In this document: piece after piece, positions 7,102-15,300 of the stretch | Layout: each line of letters starts with the position of its first letter | Position numbering within the stretch: position 1 is the stretch's first letter | DNA from: Oceanipulchritudo sp049975345 | GTDB lineage: Bacteria; Verrucomicrobiota; Verrucomicrobiia; Opitutales; Oceanipulchritudinaceae | Assembly: GCA_049975345.1 (NCBI GenBank) | Contig: JBNGDP010000052.1 | Location: 1-23,449 of the forward strand | DNA: 23,449 bases | Direction of reading: 5' to 3' | Translations under genes and position numbers: made by a program | Notes under the pieces: model-generated | Seen by the model: the letters and a program-made list of their open reading frames with translations, nothing else | Database searches by the model: none | What the model was told of the DNA's origin: nothing

Positions 7102-10100
7102 TCAGGGATTACTCATTTCCAGCTGGAAGAAGACGGGATCCCCTGCGGGCCAGCTGTCGGGCCTGCGGGCGACGACCTGGAAGCGGGCGTTGCCCAGGGG
7201 GGCCATTTGCACGTCACTGCTCCCGAGGGTGGTTCCCGGGTTTGTGAAATCGGCACGCGCTACAACCGACCAGGTGACATCCGGATGGTTCATCGCCCGT
7301 TCAAAGCGGACCACCGGATACAGGCCGGAAGAGGACGGTTCCATCTGGATCTGAAGACCGTGTCCCGGGGAGGGCATTTTCGGGTCCAGGCCATGGAGGT
7401 ATTCCTGCAGGGTGCCCAACCCGTCCTTGTCGACATCCGCCGACTCCCCGCTGATGAGGGGATCGGCCTGTTCAGCGGGAGTGAAGTAGGCATCGAGGAA
7501 TTCCGCGTAACTGCGCGTCGGTACCGGGTCCGCAAGGACGATTCCGCCAGGATTGGCGAAGGTGCCTGTTGCCGTGCTGATCGCACCGTCATTATGGGAA
7601 GTGATGCAGAGCCCCATGTAAACCGGATCGGGCATGTCGAGCACACGGTTCCCCACCTCGATCCAGTTAATGCCGTCCGAGGAGCGGTATCCGGTGATGA
7701 GGTTGCCGGACTTGACCAGCTTGAGCCAGACCGGGACCGTGTATCCGCTATCCTTGATGCTGCTCATGCTGCCGTCCTGGGAGGTCCGGTACTGGAAGGT
7801 GACCCCATTGGAGGGGGTGACACAGATATTGGCGCCCGTGGAGCCCGGACTGAGGTTCTGCCGTACCATGAGGCCGGCCTTGGCCCAGCTGTTGGTGTTG
7901 GTCTGGGTCTGCATGTGGACGGCGATTTCCGCGTCGCCATAAATGGGCTGGCCGGCAAAGTGGAACTCGCTCTGGTTGTTCCAGATGTCATTGCCGGAGC
8001 CGCTGATGGTAAAGTCCTGGCCGCTGATGCCGGCCGAGCCGGCGGCGGCGACATCCCCGATGTCAAAATTCATCCAGGGCAGGTCCACTTCCCCGCGTGC
8101 CACGATGACGGTCCGGTCAAGCCAGGCGGCTTCCCCGCTGTCGTCAACGGCTTCCACGCTGAAGATATGGGCGCCATACGTGAGGCCGCTCTGCGGGAAG
8201 CTGTGCGGGGCGCTCGCGCTGGTTCCGACCAGGTTACCATTCAGGTAAAGGTTGATTTCCGCAATGCTTCCATCCGGATCCCAGGCATCCACCTCCACCG
8301 GGAAGGAGTTGGTGGCCAGGAGGGCGTTCTCGATCGGGTAGGGGATGGAGAGGATCGGCGGCAGGGTGGCGTGTACGCTGACCGTCAGCCAGTCGCTGTA
8401 GACGGAGTCCCCGCGGTCGTCGGTGGCCTTGGCGCGGATCTTGTAGACGCCCCGCTCCATGCCGGTCAGCTGCATGCTCCAGTTGTCCCCGGCCAGGGCG
8501 GCCTCACCGAGGTAGTCATATCCTGAATACACTTCCACCTTCTGCAGGGTGCCATCGCCGTCCGAGGCGGTTCCCTGGACGAGGACATCCGCCGGGAACG
8601 GGGCGAAGGGGGTCCCTTCGGCCGGAGAGGTGATGGCCGCCGTCGGAAGGATGTTGGGAACCATTCCTTTCCCGATGCGGTCCCCGTCGACGTGCACCGT
8701 CAGGCCGCCGACCTGGAGGACGCGGTTCAGCACGCCCGTCCCGGAGAGGCTGCTCACCGGGGGGTGGGTTTCCCCGGCGTCGACAACGGTCATCACAACC
8801 AGATAGTCGCCGTCCGCGCTCTGGAAATGAGCGAAGTCGTTCTCATCGTAGCGTACACCCTTATATCCGTACGTGCTTCCCCGCAGGCGCGTGCCGGTGG
8901 TCATGCCGACCGGGGTCGCCGGGTAAATGACCGTGGCCTTGAGGGAGGCCCCGTTGGAGGCGCTGATCGTGATGGTGTTGGCGGTTGTTGAAATCGAGTT
9001 GAATTCGGGGGTGCAGAGCTGCCAGAACTCCCCGTCGTCGGTGGTGTCGGCCACCACGTAGACGGCACGGGCCCCGCTCGCGGCGGAATAATCCGCAAGG
9101 AAGCGGCGCCTGTGGTTGTTGGCGTCCACGTTGTTGGCGGAGATGCCGAGGGAAACGGTCCCCCCGCCGTCCGGGTAGAACTGCGGCACGTCGACCAGGT
9201 AGCCGGCGTTGCCGTTGGTGGAGATCTCGTTGTCCGGGTCGACCGGGTAGGGGCCGTTCTGTGAGCGTTTGTAAACGTCAATCGAGACCCCCGTGTCGTT
9301 GGAGGCGGTCTTGATCCCGTAGCGCCCGCCGCCGGTGACAAAGCATGTATCCAGACCGACAATACGGAAATTCAGCGCGTCGGGACCATTGTGCCCGGCA
9401 TTGCCGCGGAATTTCGCGTACACCTGGGCGATCATGTCGTTGCCGTTCAGATAGCGGTCGCGGAAGGTGAAATATCCGTTGCCGCCGGTTTCCAGCATGG
9501 CGTCACGCCATTCGGGAATGGAAAGGGGGTCGGCCGGGACGACGGCGTCGCCGGGATGATAGAGGATGGAATAGATCACCCCGCTGCGCTCCTTGTCCCA
9601 GGTCTGGTCGCCGTTCCAACCGACGATCGAGTCGTACCACCAGGAGAGACCCGGGTGGAGCGCTTCCGGACAGTAGTAATAGGCCAGTCCATAGGCGCCC
9701 TCGCCACGATGGGTGTTGTTGTCGTCGCTGAAGTCCGGATGAACCCCGTAGTGGTCGAACCACATATGATGAATCCGGGCGGTGGCGGAGTAGACGGTCC
9801 AGAGGGCGAAATCCGTGGCGAAGGGGGTGGCGTCGCGGATGTCGCCAAGCCCGCTCCGCGTGGCGGCAATGCCAAAGGGCCCGACAAACCCCCATGGATA
9901 CATGGTGTAGCCGATGGCCTCGATGTTCCAGCCCTTCCCCTCCAGGTCGGTTCCCATGTTGGCGGCCAGGTAGGTGTGGACCTTGTTGAAAGATCCCTCG
10001 AGATAGGCGGGGTCCACGTACTCATCGGTGGCCAGCAGGCAGATCCCCCCGGCGGCGCCCCGGATGCCCTGCCAGTTGCTGGCTTTATTGGTGTTCTGCT

Positions 10101-10611
10101 GCGTGCCGCCGTTGAGCCAGATCTTCTCGCCCATCTCCAGGAGCTTCTGGGAGACGATTTTCCGGAAGGCGTCCGGGTCGGCACCCGCTTCGTCCCATGA
10201 GGGCGCCTCGTAGCACAGGTCATAGGCAAAGGAAACCTTCATGCCGATCCAGTACAGGCTCAGTCCCTTGACGTTGCCCGCCCATGCGTAGTCGGATGTC
10301 GTGTCGTAGATGCGGTTCTCGACGTAGGTGCGGGCCTTGGCCGCCCAGCTGTCGTCGCCGGTCAGCATGTACAGGAAGGCGCAGTTGTACGCCGATTCGG
10401 CGTCGTTGTACTCCAGCGAGAGGTCGTCCTCCTTCAATTCCGCCACGCTGACCAGGGCGTTCATCATGCTGGCCCATGGCTCATAGGTGACCTTGGACCG
10501 CAGGTCGGGGATGTCGGCAGCGTCAATGAGGAGGCGCGGATGGGTCTGCGCGGAAAGCAGACAGGAAAGAAGAATTCCGGCAAGAAGGCAGGGGGTTTTT
10601 GATTGGGGCAT
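7102..10611 (-). CDS. Large secreted heparinase II/III-like polysaccharide lyase candidate, multidomain
   Basis: The start at 10611 gives 1169 residues with a signal peptide (about 1-21, cleavage after LSA) and a Shine-Dalgarno AAGGAA 7 nt upstream; an in-frame ATG 20 codons earlier lacks these. The mature protein opens THPRLL, the usual beginning of heparinase II/III-like proteins. Residues about 22-380 look like the alpha/alpha toroid, with candidate catalytic Asn179 (NWQGIRGAA) and Tyr235/Tyr238 (EAIGYTMYPWG). Residues about 385-650 look like the beta-sandwich, with His407 in NAGHNGPDALNF. Then come two Ig-like domains (about 655-745 and 750-838), a concanavalin/laminin-G-like domain (about 845-1020) and a C-terminal module (about 1035-1169) holding DVDKDGLGTLQEYLHGLDP. 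It probably cleaves an acidic polysaccharide outside the cell. The substrate is unknown. It heads an operon with the aldo/keto reductase. Confidence 0.8.
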   Translation of the reverse strand: MPQSKTPCLLAGILLSCLLSAQTHPRLLIDAADIPDLRSKVTYEPWASMMNALVSVAELKEDDLSLEYNDAESAYNCAFLYMLTGDDSWAAKARTYVENRIYDTTSDYAWAGNVKGLSLYWIGMKVSFAYDLCYEAPSWDEAGADPDAFRKIVSQKLLEMGEKIWLNGGTQQNTNKASNWQGIRGAAGGICLLATDEYVDPAYLEGSFNKVHTYLAANMGTDLEGKGWNIEAIGYTMYPWGFVGPFGIAATRSGLGDIRDATPFATDFALWTVYSATARIHHMWFDHYGVHPDFSDDNNTHRGEGAYGLAYYYCPEALHPGLSWWYDSIVGWNGDQTWDKERSGVIYSILYHPGDAVVPADPLSIPEWRDAMLETGGNGYFTFRDRYLNGNDMIAQVYAKFRGNAGHNGPDALNFRIVGLDTCFVTGGGRYGIKTASNDTGVSIDVYKRSQNGPYPVDPDNEISTNGNAGYLVDVPQFYPDGGGTVSLGISANNVDANNHRRRFLADYSAASGARAVYVVADTTDDGEFWQLCTPEFNSISTTANTITISASNGASLKATVIYPATPVGMTTGTRLRGSTYGYKGVRYDENDFAHFQSADGDYLVVMTVVDAGETHPPVSSLSGTGVLNRVLQVGGLTVHVDGDRIGKGMVPNILPTAAITSPAEGTPFAPFPADVLVQGTASDGDGTLQKVEVYSGYDYLGEAALAGDNWSMQLTGMERGVYKIRAKATDDRGDSVYSDWLTVSVHATLPPILSIPYPIENALLATNSFPVEVDAWDPDGSIAEINLYLNGNLVGTSASAPHSFPQSGLTYGAHIFSVEAVDDSGEAAWLDRTVIVARGEVDLPWMNFDIGDVAAAGSAGISGQDFTISGSGNDIWNNQSEFHFAGQPIYGDAEIAVHMQTQTNTNSWAKAGLMVRQNLSPGSTGANICVTPSNGVTFQYRTSQDGSMSSIKDSGYTVPVWLKLVKSGNLITGYRSSDGINWIEVGNRVLDMPDPVYMGLCITSHNDGAISTATGTFANPGGIVLADPVPTRSYAEFLDAYFTPAEQADPLISGESADVDKDGLGTLQEYLHGLDPKMPSPGHGLQIQMEPSSSGLYPVVRFERAMNHPDVTWSVVARADFTNPGTTLGSSDVQMAPLGNARFQVVARRPDSWPAGDPVFFQLEMSNP

Positions 10612-10742
10612 AACAGGATTCCTTACTATGGGTTTGTTCTTTTGCCTAACAGTGCCCCCGGCAATTTTCAACCTATTCCGTTACGGGCAATAGCGGCAGG
10701 ATCGATTTTGTCGCAGTAGGTGGCAGCGCGAGACGCAATTTG

Positions 10743-11840
10743 TCAGAAAGGCGCCATCCGAACCGGCAAGCGCCGGGACCCCCAGTGTCCCGGCCGCGCG
10801 TCAAAGTGGCCTGCGGGCCGGTTCCCGCAGAGCTGGCAGCGGCCGTCGGCACCGATATTCCATTCGGTGATGCCGTACCCGCAGCGGCCGATCAGGATTT
10901 CCCCGCAACCGGGGCAGTAGGTGGCCTGCCCCTCGGGGTCGTAGGCGTTGCCTGTATAGACAAAATGGATACCAGTTTCCATGGCGATGCGCCGCGCCAT
11001 GCGCAGGGTGGACAGCGGGGTGGGGGGGACATCGCGCATGAGGTAGTCGGGATGGAAGGCCGTGAAGTGCATGGGCACCTGCGAGCCGAGATGCTGCATC
11101 ACCCACTCGCACATGGAGGTGATTTCCGGTTCAGAGTCGTTTTCCCCGGGAATGAGGAGGGTGGTCAGCTCGACCCACACATCCGTTTCCCTGACGAGCC
11201 ATTCGAGGTTTTCCAGCACCGGCTGGAGCCGCGCCCCGGTGAGGCGCCGGTAGAATCCGTCGGTGAAGGCCTTCAGGTCGACATTGGCGGCGTCGATGCC
11301 CGAATAGAAGGACTCCCGTGCCTGCTCCGTAAGGTAGTTTGCCGTCACGGCCACGGTCAGGAGTCCGCGCTGATGGCAGGCCTCGGCGACATCCTGTGCG
11401 TATTCATGGAAGATGACCGGATCGTTGTAGGTGAAGGCCACGGACCGGCAACCGTGGTCCGCCGCGGTGGAGGCGATGGCCTCCGGGGAGGCCTGGTCGG
11501 CCAGGGTATCGATGCTGCGGGACTTGCTGATGTCCCAGTTCTGGCAAAACCGGCAGGCCAGGTTGCATCCCGCCGTGCCGAAGGAAAAGACCGGCGTGCC
11601 GGGATGGAAATGGTTCAGGGGCTTCTTCTCGATCGGGTCGATGCAGAATCCGCTGGAGCGCCCGTAGGTGGTCAGCACCACCTTCCCGCCGCTGTTGGCG
11701 CGGACAAAGCAGAAGCCACGCTGGCCTTCGCGGAGCTTGCAGGCGCGGGGGCACAGATCGCATTGCACCCGACCGTCCGGAAGGCGGTGCCAGAACTCCG
11801 TCGGATGGGTGAATTGATCCACTTTCAGCTTTGCGATCAT
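10743..11840 (-). CDS. amrS: AmmeMemoRadiSam system radical SAM enzyme
   Basis: A 365-residue radical SAM protein of the PflA-like group found with Memo and AMMECR1 homologues. The cluster motif is Cys92-x3-Cys96-x2-Cys99 in CNLACRFCQNW, which binds the 4Fe-4S cluster that cleaves SAM. Before it there are extra cysteines at 27, 30, 34 and 44 (CDLCPRACKL and GFC). The C-terminal region has a zinc-ribbon-like pair CPGCG and CQLCG. The reaction of this family is not firmly established. The ATG at 11840 overlaps the longest possible start of the divergent Memo gene, and I see no good Shine-Dalgarno. A gap of 131 bp separates its stop from the start of the lyase gene on the same strand, so it may be read separately. 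Confidence 0.9.
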   Translation of the reverse strand: MIAKLKVDQFTHPTEFWHRLPDGRVQCDLCPRACKLREGQRGFCFVRANSGGKVVLTTYGRSSGFCIDPIEKKPLNHFHPGTPVFSFGTAGCNLACRFCQNWDISKSRSIDTLADQASPEAIASTAADHGCRSVAFTYNDPVIFHEYAQDVAEACHQRGLLTVAVTANYLTEQARESFYSGIDAANVDLKAFTDGFYRRLTGARLQPVLENLEWLVRETDVWVELTTLLIPGENDSEPEITSMCEWVMQHLGSQVPMHFTAFHPDYLMRDVPPTPLSTLRMARRIAMETGIHFVYTGNAYDPEGQATYCPGCGEILIGRCGYGITEWNIGADGRCQLCGNRPAGHFDARPGHWGSRRLPVRMAPF

Positions 11841-11865
11841 GGCCCGGATCCGTTATGGTACGAGT

Positions 11866-12699
11866 ATGCACTTCCAGGACGGAATACGCAAGCCTGCGGT
11901 GAGCGGCATGTTTTACCCGAAGGATCCGCTCCGGCTGCGCGGTACCATTGAGGATCTCCTGGGATTTCAAGCGCAATCCCAATCCCAACCCCGATCGCAG
12001 GACCGCCCTCTTCCGAAAATCCTCATCGCGCCGCATGCCGGCTACCGCTATTCCGGGGCGGTGGCGGCCAGCGCCTTTGTACAGGTCGCGGGGAGGGGGA
12101 CTGCCTTCAAAACGGTCCTCCTTTTGGGACCCTCGCATCATTTCGATTTCGAAGGACTGGCTTCCTGTTCGGCCTTGGCCTACGAGACGCCCCTCGGGGA
12201 AATCCCCCTGGACCGGGAGGGAATGGCCCGTTTGGAGGCGGATGCGGCTGTGCGGTGCTTTGACGCGGCCCATGTGCCGGAGCACAGCCTGGAGGTGGAA
12301 CTACCATTCTTACAGGTGGCGATCGGGGATTTCTCGTTGCTCCCCCTTGTCACCGGCCGGTCCTCCCCGGAAACTGTGGGGCGCGTCCTCGACCGGTTTC
12401 TGGGGGACACGAAGGTTCTCATTGTGATCAGCACGGACCTGTCCCATTTTCATGGGTATTCCCATGCCCGGGAACTGGATGCGCGGACTTGTGCGGCCAT
12501 TGAGGGGCTGGAGGAGGAAAGCCTGTCCCCCGACCGGGCCTGCGGCCACGTCGCCCTGGCCGGGTGTCTTCATGCGGCCCGGAAACACCGGTTGACGGTC
12601 CGAACGCTCGACTTACGGAATTCCGGGGATGTCACCGGGGAGCGGGACCGGGTCGTCGGCTACGGGGCATGGGCGATTTACCAACCGGTCAGCAATTGA
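11866..12699 (+). CDS. amrB: AmmeMemoRadiSam system protein B (Memo-like)
   Basis: A 277-residue member of the Memo family, related to extradiol dioxygenases. The ATG at 11866 is preferred because homologues begin IRKPAVxGxFYP close to the N-terminus and because the earlier ATG at 11839 overlaps the start codon of the divergent amrS. Metal-site candidates are His57 (APHAGYRYSG), His91/His92 (GPSHHFDF), Asp191/His194 (STDLSHFHGY) and Cys226 (RACGHVALAG), in the expected order. Human Memo is known to bind metal through His and Cys residues at these places. Residues about 36-48 are a Gln/Ser-rich insert encoded by imperfect CCCAA repeats. Its last 22 bp overlap the convergent phosphatase gene. 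Confidence 0.9.
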   Translation: MHFQDGIRKPAVSGMFYPKDPLRLRGTIEDLLGFQAQSQSQPRSQDRPLPKILIAPHAGYRYSGAVAASAFVQVAGRGTAFKTVLLLGPSHHFDFEGLASCSALAYETPLGEIPLDREGMARLEADAAVRCFDAAHVPEHSLEVELPFLQVAIGDFSLLPLVTGRSSPETVGRVLDRFLGDTKVLIVISTDLSHFHGYSHARELDARTCAAIEGLEEESLSPDRACGHVALAGCLHAARKHRLTVRTLDLRNSGDVTGERDRVVGYGAWAIYQPVSN

Positions 12700-13694
12700 G
12701 AGAGCACGGGGCGGATCTTGCCGGCCAGCACGGGATTGGCGTAGGCCACCCAGTTGACGGGGGTGGTTGTGTCCATGGGTGGATTGACGGGAGCGTGGGT
12801 CAGGGGGTCTTCCAGAACGATGCCGGCCTCCTCGGCCACGAGGGCGGCGGCGAGGTCGTAGGGATGGGTGCTCAAGCTTCCCGGCAAGCCCAGCTTTGCA
12901 AAGGCCAGGGGGCGCAAGTCGGCGATGAAGCGGTCATGCCCGATCAGGATTTCATACAACTGTCCCCCGGTGGTGATGTACTGGTCATTGAAAACGAGTG
13001 GTGATTTACCGGAACCCTCCGGGTAAAGGCGGTACCACAACTGCTCCTCGAGTTTCCCAAGCAGCTCCAGGCCATCCGGAAAAAAACGGGTCACCGAGGC
13101 AAAGGCATGTCGGCAATCCGTGGCCGAACTGGGGCTCAGGGAAAGGGGTTCAGTCCCGCCACGGCGGATGTCCCGGGCCGTTGCCGTGATCCCGCCTCCG
13201 CGGACGGCGCTGATCTGGTCGCTGCGCCACTGTTTGGTGGTCGGGAGCTCGGTCATGGCCGCCGCCACGATGTCCTGAAGGCGGTTTTCCGACCCCTTCT
13301 GCGGGGCAATTCCCGCCAGCGCCCAGGCGGAGCGCTTGTCATACATCAGGTTCCGTGTCCCGTCGATCGGGTCGAGGATGCACTTCCATGCGGTCTCTTC
13401 GACGGGGGTTCCCACCGGAAAGGTCGTGGGTGGGCCCTCCTCGATCCCCTCCATGACCAGCTCCACCGGAAGGTCGGCCGGCCAGTGGGTGGCAAACCAG
13501 TCGCTGATGGCTTCCTCGCTGACCTTGTCGACCCGGTAGATGGTGTCCGCGGCCGTTTCCTCCGCTACCCCGGCAAGCGATTGGCCGGTATCGGCATCGC
13601 GCGCCGCCAGAATGATTTTCCGCAGGTGGTCCTGCAACTCGCAGAGGAGGACGCGCATGCGCTCATGGACGGAATCGGCTTGGGTAACGGACAT
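12678..13694 (-). CDS. Inositol monophosphatase family protein
   Basis: A 338-residue member of the Mg2+-dependent, Li+-sensitive phosphatase family (IMPase/FBPase/CysQ superfamily). The central motif DPIDGTRN (residues 108-115) supplies the metal-binding aspartates. VMEGIEEG (about 80-87) takes the place of the usual GEE motif. VDKVSEEAI (about 55-63) matches the N-terminal TxxDxxxE region. HPYDLAAALVAEEAG (about 277-291) stands in for the usual WDxAAG motif, with Tyr where Trp is usual. It is longer than canonical IMPases (about 265 aa), with extra sequence after the central motif, so it may be a distinct subfamily and the substrate cannot be given. It lies 41 bp downstream of the pseudouridine synthase gene and overlaps amrB tail to tail by 22 bp. 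Confidence 0.85.
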   Translation of the reverse strand: MSVTQADSVHERMRVLLCELQDHLRKIILAARDADTGQSLAGVAEETAADTIYRVDKVSEEAISDWFATHWPADLPVELVMEGIEEGPPTTFPVGTPVEETAWKCILDPIDGTRNLMYDKRSAWALAGIAPQKGSENRLQDIVAAAMTELPTTKQWRSDQISAVRGGGITATARDIRRGGTEPLSLSPSSATDCRHAFASVTRFFPDGLELLGKLEEQLWYRLYPEGSGKSPLVFNDQYITTGGQLYEILIGHDRFIADLRPLAFAKLGLPGSLSTHPYDLAAALVAEEAGIVLEDPLTHAPVNPPMDTTTPVNWVAYANPVLAGKIRPVLSQLLTGW

Positions 13695-13735
13695 GGGGGA
13701 AGGATCAACAGCAGGTGCAGGAGGAAGGCAATTAT

Positions 13736-14569
13736 TTAGTCGCGAAACCGGGGATCGGCATCGCTGGAATTACGGGCATCGCTGCCCGCGGTGTCGTCCT
13801 TGCAGAGGGCCAGGAACCCCTCCTTCCCGAAGGGGCAGGGGGCCTCGAAGGTATGGTGAAATCCGTCACCCCAGATTTCCAGTTGATGGGCGTGCAGGGC
13901 CTGACGGGGAAATCGCAGCTGCCGGGCCAGGCGTCCGGTCCAGCCGTGCTCGATAAATTCAAGGTAACAGGTGGGATCCCCGCCGTAGATCTTGTCCCCG
14001 AGGACGGGATGCCCGAGCCACGCGGCATGGACCCGGATCTGGTGCTTGCGGCCGGTTTCCGGGATCACTTCGGCAAGGGTGTTCGGCCCCACCTGTTCCA
14101 GCGGTTTGAAGTGGGTGACCGCCGACTTGCCCCGCCCGCCGAAACAGACCCGCTGCTGTACCGCGACCGGGCTGTCGGGGTCGTTCTCCAGATTGCTCTC
14201 GGTTGTCCGGGCCTCTTCAAGAGGACCTTCCAGCAGGGCAAGGTAGCGCTTCCGGGTGTGGCGCCGGGCAAAGGCTGTCTGCAGGCGGCTGGCCGCCCGG
14301 TGGTGCTTCGCAAGGAGCACAATTCCGCTCGTTTCCCGGTCCAAACGGCTCACGAGGTGGATTTTTTCCAGTCCCCGGGCCTCCCGGACCGCTCCCACGA
14401 TACTGGACCAGAGGCCTCTTTTGGAGGGGTGGCAGACCACCCATCCCGGCTTGTTCAGGAGGATCAGGTCCTCGTCCTCCCGCAAAATCCAGCTTTCAAG
14501 CTCCGAAGGCTCGATCAGCGGGGGTTCGGGACCGAATTTGACACCGTTTTGATAAGAGAAAGGTTGCAA
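13736..14569 (-). CDS. RluA-family pseudouridine synthase with a TTG start
   Basis: A 277-residue enzyme that isomerises uridine to pseudouridine in rRNA or tRNA. The catalytic motif is HLVSRLDRETSGIVLLAK with Asp77 as the nucleophile. Further family signatures are LNKPGWVVCHPS (about 38-49) and GRKHQIRVHAAWLGHPVLGD (about 193-212). No S4 domain is present, so it resembles the short RluA group. The predicted start is TTG at 14569; there is no ATG anywhere in this frame and an upstream stop lies six codons before. The target nucleotide cannot be inferred. It is divergent from hpf, which fits a shared ribosome-related context, and is followed by the phosphatase gene on the same strand. Confidence 0.88.
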   Translation of the reverse strand: MQPFSYQNGVKFGPEPPLIEPSELESWILREDEDLILLNKPGWVVCHPSKRGLWSSIVGAVREARGLEKIHLVSRLDRETSGIVLLAKHHRAASRLQTAFARRHTRKRYLALLEGPLEEARTTESNLENDPDSPVAVQQRVCFGGRGKSAVTHFKPLEQVGPNTLAEVIPETGRKHQIRVHAAWLGHPVLGDKIYGGDPTCYLEFIEHGWTGRLARQLRFPRQALHAHQLEIWGDGFHHTFEAPCPFGKEGFLALCKDDTAGSDARNSSDADPRFRD

Positions 14570-14587
14570 TGCTGTGTGGGTTGGCTA

Positions 14588-14600
14588 CTATTCCGAATAG
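14588..14600. promoter_or_regulatory. Perfect inverted repeat between the rluA-like gene and hpf
   Basis: CTATTC and GAATAG are exact inverted repeats around a single C. The site is 19 bp upstream of the pseudouridine synthase start and overlaps a TACTAT sequence (14586-14591) that could serve as a -10 element reading toward hpf. It could be a small operator. The remaining divergent gap (14570-14817) is visibly AT-richer than its surroundings, as expected for promoters. The length of the palindrome is short enough for chance. Confidence 0.3.
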
Positions 14601-14817
14601 GCTATGGTATTCGCGTTCCCAGTATCAAGTTCCATAAATATCATACGGGATCGAGGTATATATGCCCGGGGGCGATGGCGATTTTGATGGTCAGCCAGAT
14701 GCGATTTCGCCCCTCCACAAGCCCAGTTTTTGGAATGCCGTGTTCCCGGGCGTACACAACTTAACGGGAATGTTTCGTAAAACGAGAAAACCAACAAAAG
14801 AAAAGGATAAATACATC

Positions 14818-15186
14818 ATGAAAGATCGGACCAACGATATCATCATCTCCGGACATAACCTCGACCTGACTGAGGCCCTGAAGAAAATGGTAATCGAAAA
14901 AGTCTCGAAGCTCTTTGACCACGAAAATCAAATTATCCGAATACGGGTGGAACTCAGTAGCATTCCCACCAATCACAATGCCTTCCATGCGAAGGGGCTC
15001 ATTGAGATCCGGGGCAAGGACCTGATCGCCAATGTGGGCTCCGACGACCTCTACAAATCCATCGATTTGCTCGAGCGCAAGCTCGACCGGATGTTGCGGC
15101 GCCGATCGCGCCTGCGGGTGCTCAAGCGGAAGCAGCCGCACGACGTGGAAATTCCCGCGGAAATCCCCAAGGCCCAGTCCGCCTGA
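14818..15186 (+). CDS. hpf: Ribosome hibernation promoting factor
   Basis: A 122-residue protein of the HPF/RaiA family, which binds the small ribosomal subunit in the decoding region and silences ribosomes in stationary phase or starvation. The start MKDRTNDIIISGHNLDLTE matches the family (beta strand, then the GHNLDLTEALK helix). The ATG at 14818 follows AAAAGGA by 10 nt; in-frame ATGs farther upstream (14662, 14770) are ignored. The typical alternation of two helices and four strands is followed by an Arg/Lys-rich segment LDRMLRRRSRLRVLKRKQ (about 90-107) and a short tail. It lacks the C-terminal dimerisation domain of long HPF, so it is of the short type. An intrinsic terminator follows 23 bp after the stop. 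Confidence 0.92.
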   Translation: MKDRTNDIIISGHNLDLTEALKKMVIEKVSKLFDHENQIIRIRVELSSIPTNHNAFHAKGLIEIRGKDLIANVGSDDLYKSIDLLERKLDRMLRRRSRLRVLKRKQPHDVEIPAEIPKAQSA

Positions 15187-15209
15187 GGGATGTTCCGCCG
15201 CACTCCCGA

Positions 15210-15237
15210 GCCTCCCGCTCCCACGGGAGGCTTTTTT
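15210..15237 (+). terminator. Intrinsic terminator of hpf
   Basis: An 8-bp perfect GC-rich stem (GCCTCCCG at 15210-15217 and CGGGAGGC at 15224-15231) encloses the 6-nt loop CTCCCA, followed directly by six T (15232-15237). It starts 23 bp after the hpf stop. A second hairpin, GCGCCC-GGCA-GGGCGC at 15245-15260, follows without a T-run. Confidence 0.92.
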
Positions 15238-15300
15238 AGTGCGTGCGCCCGGCAGGGCGCGTGGGTAAATCCGGCAGGGGCCGGGTGCTTGATGGCGCAA

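Noticed and set aside
7207..8526. A 439-codon plus-strand frame inside the lyase-like gene
   Set aside because: Antisense shadow; Gly/Val/Arg-rich, no signal or motif, and wholly inside a gene with clear domains.
10740..11951. A 403-codon plus-strand frame opposite the radical SAM gene
   Set aside because: The minus strand carries the CxxxCxxC motif and zinc ribbon; this frame is a shadow.
15245..15260. A second terminator after hpf or for the UroD-like gene
   Set aside because: The hairpin is perfect for 6 bp but is not followed by a T-run on either strand.
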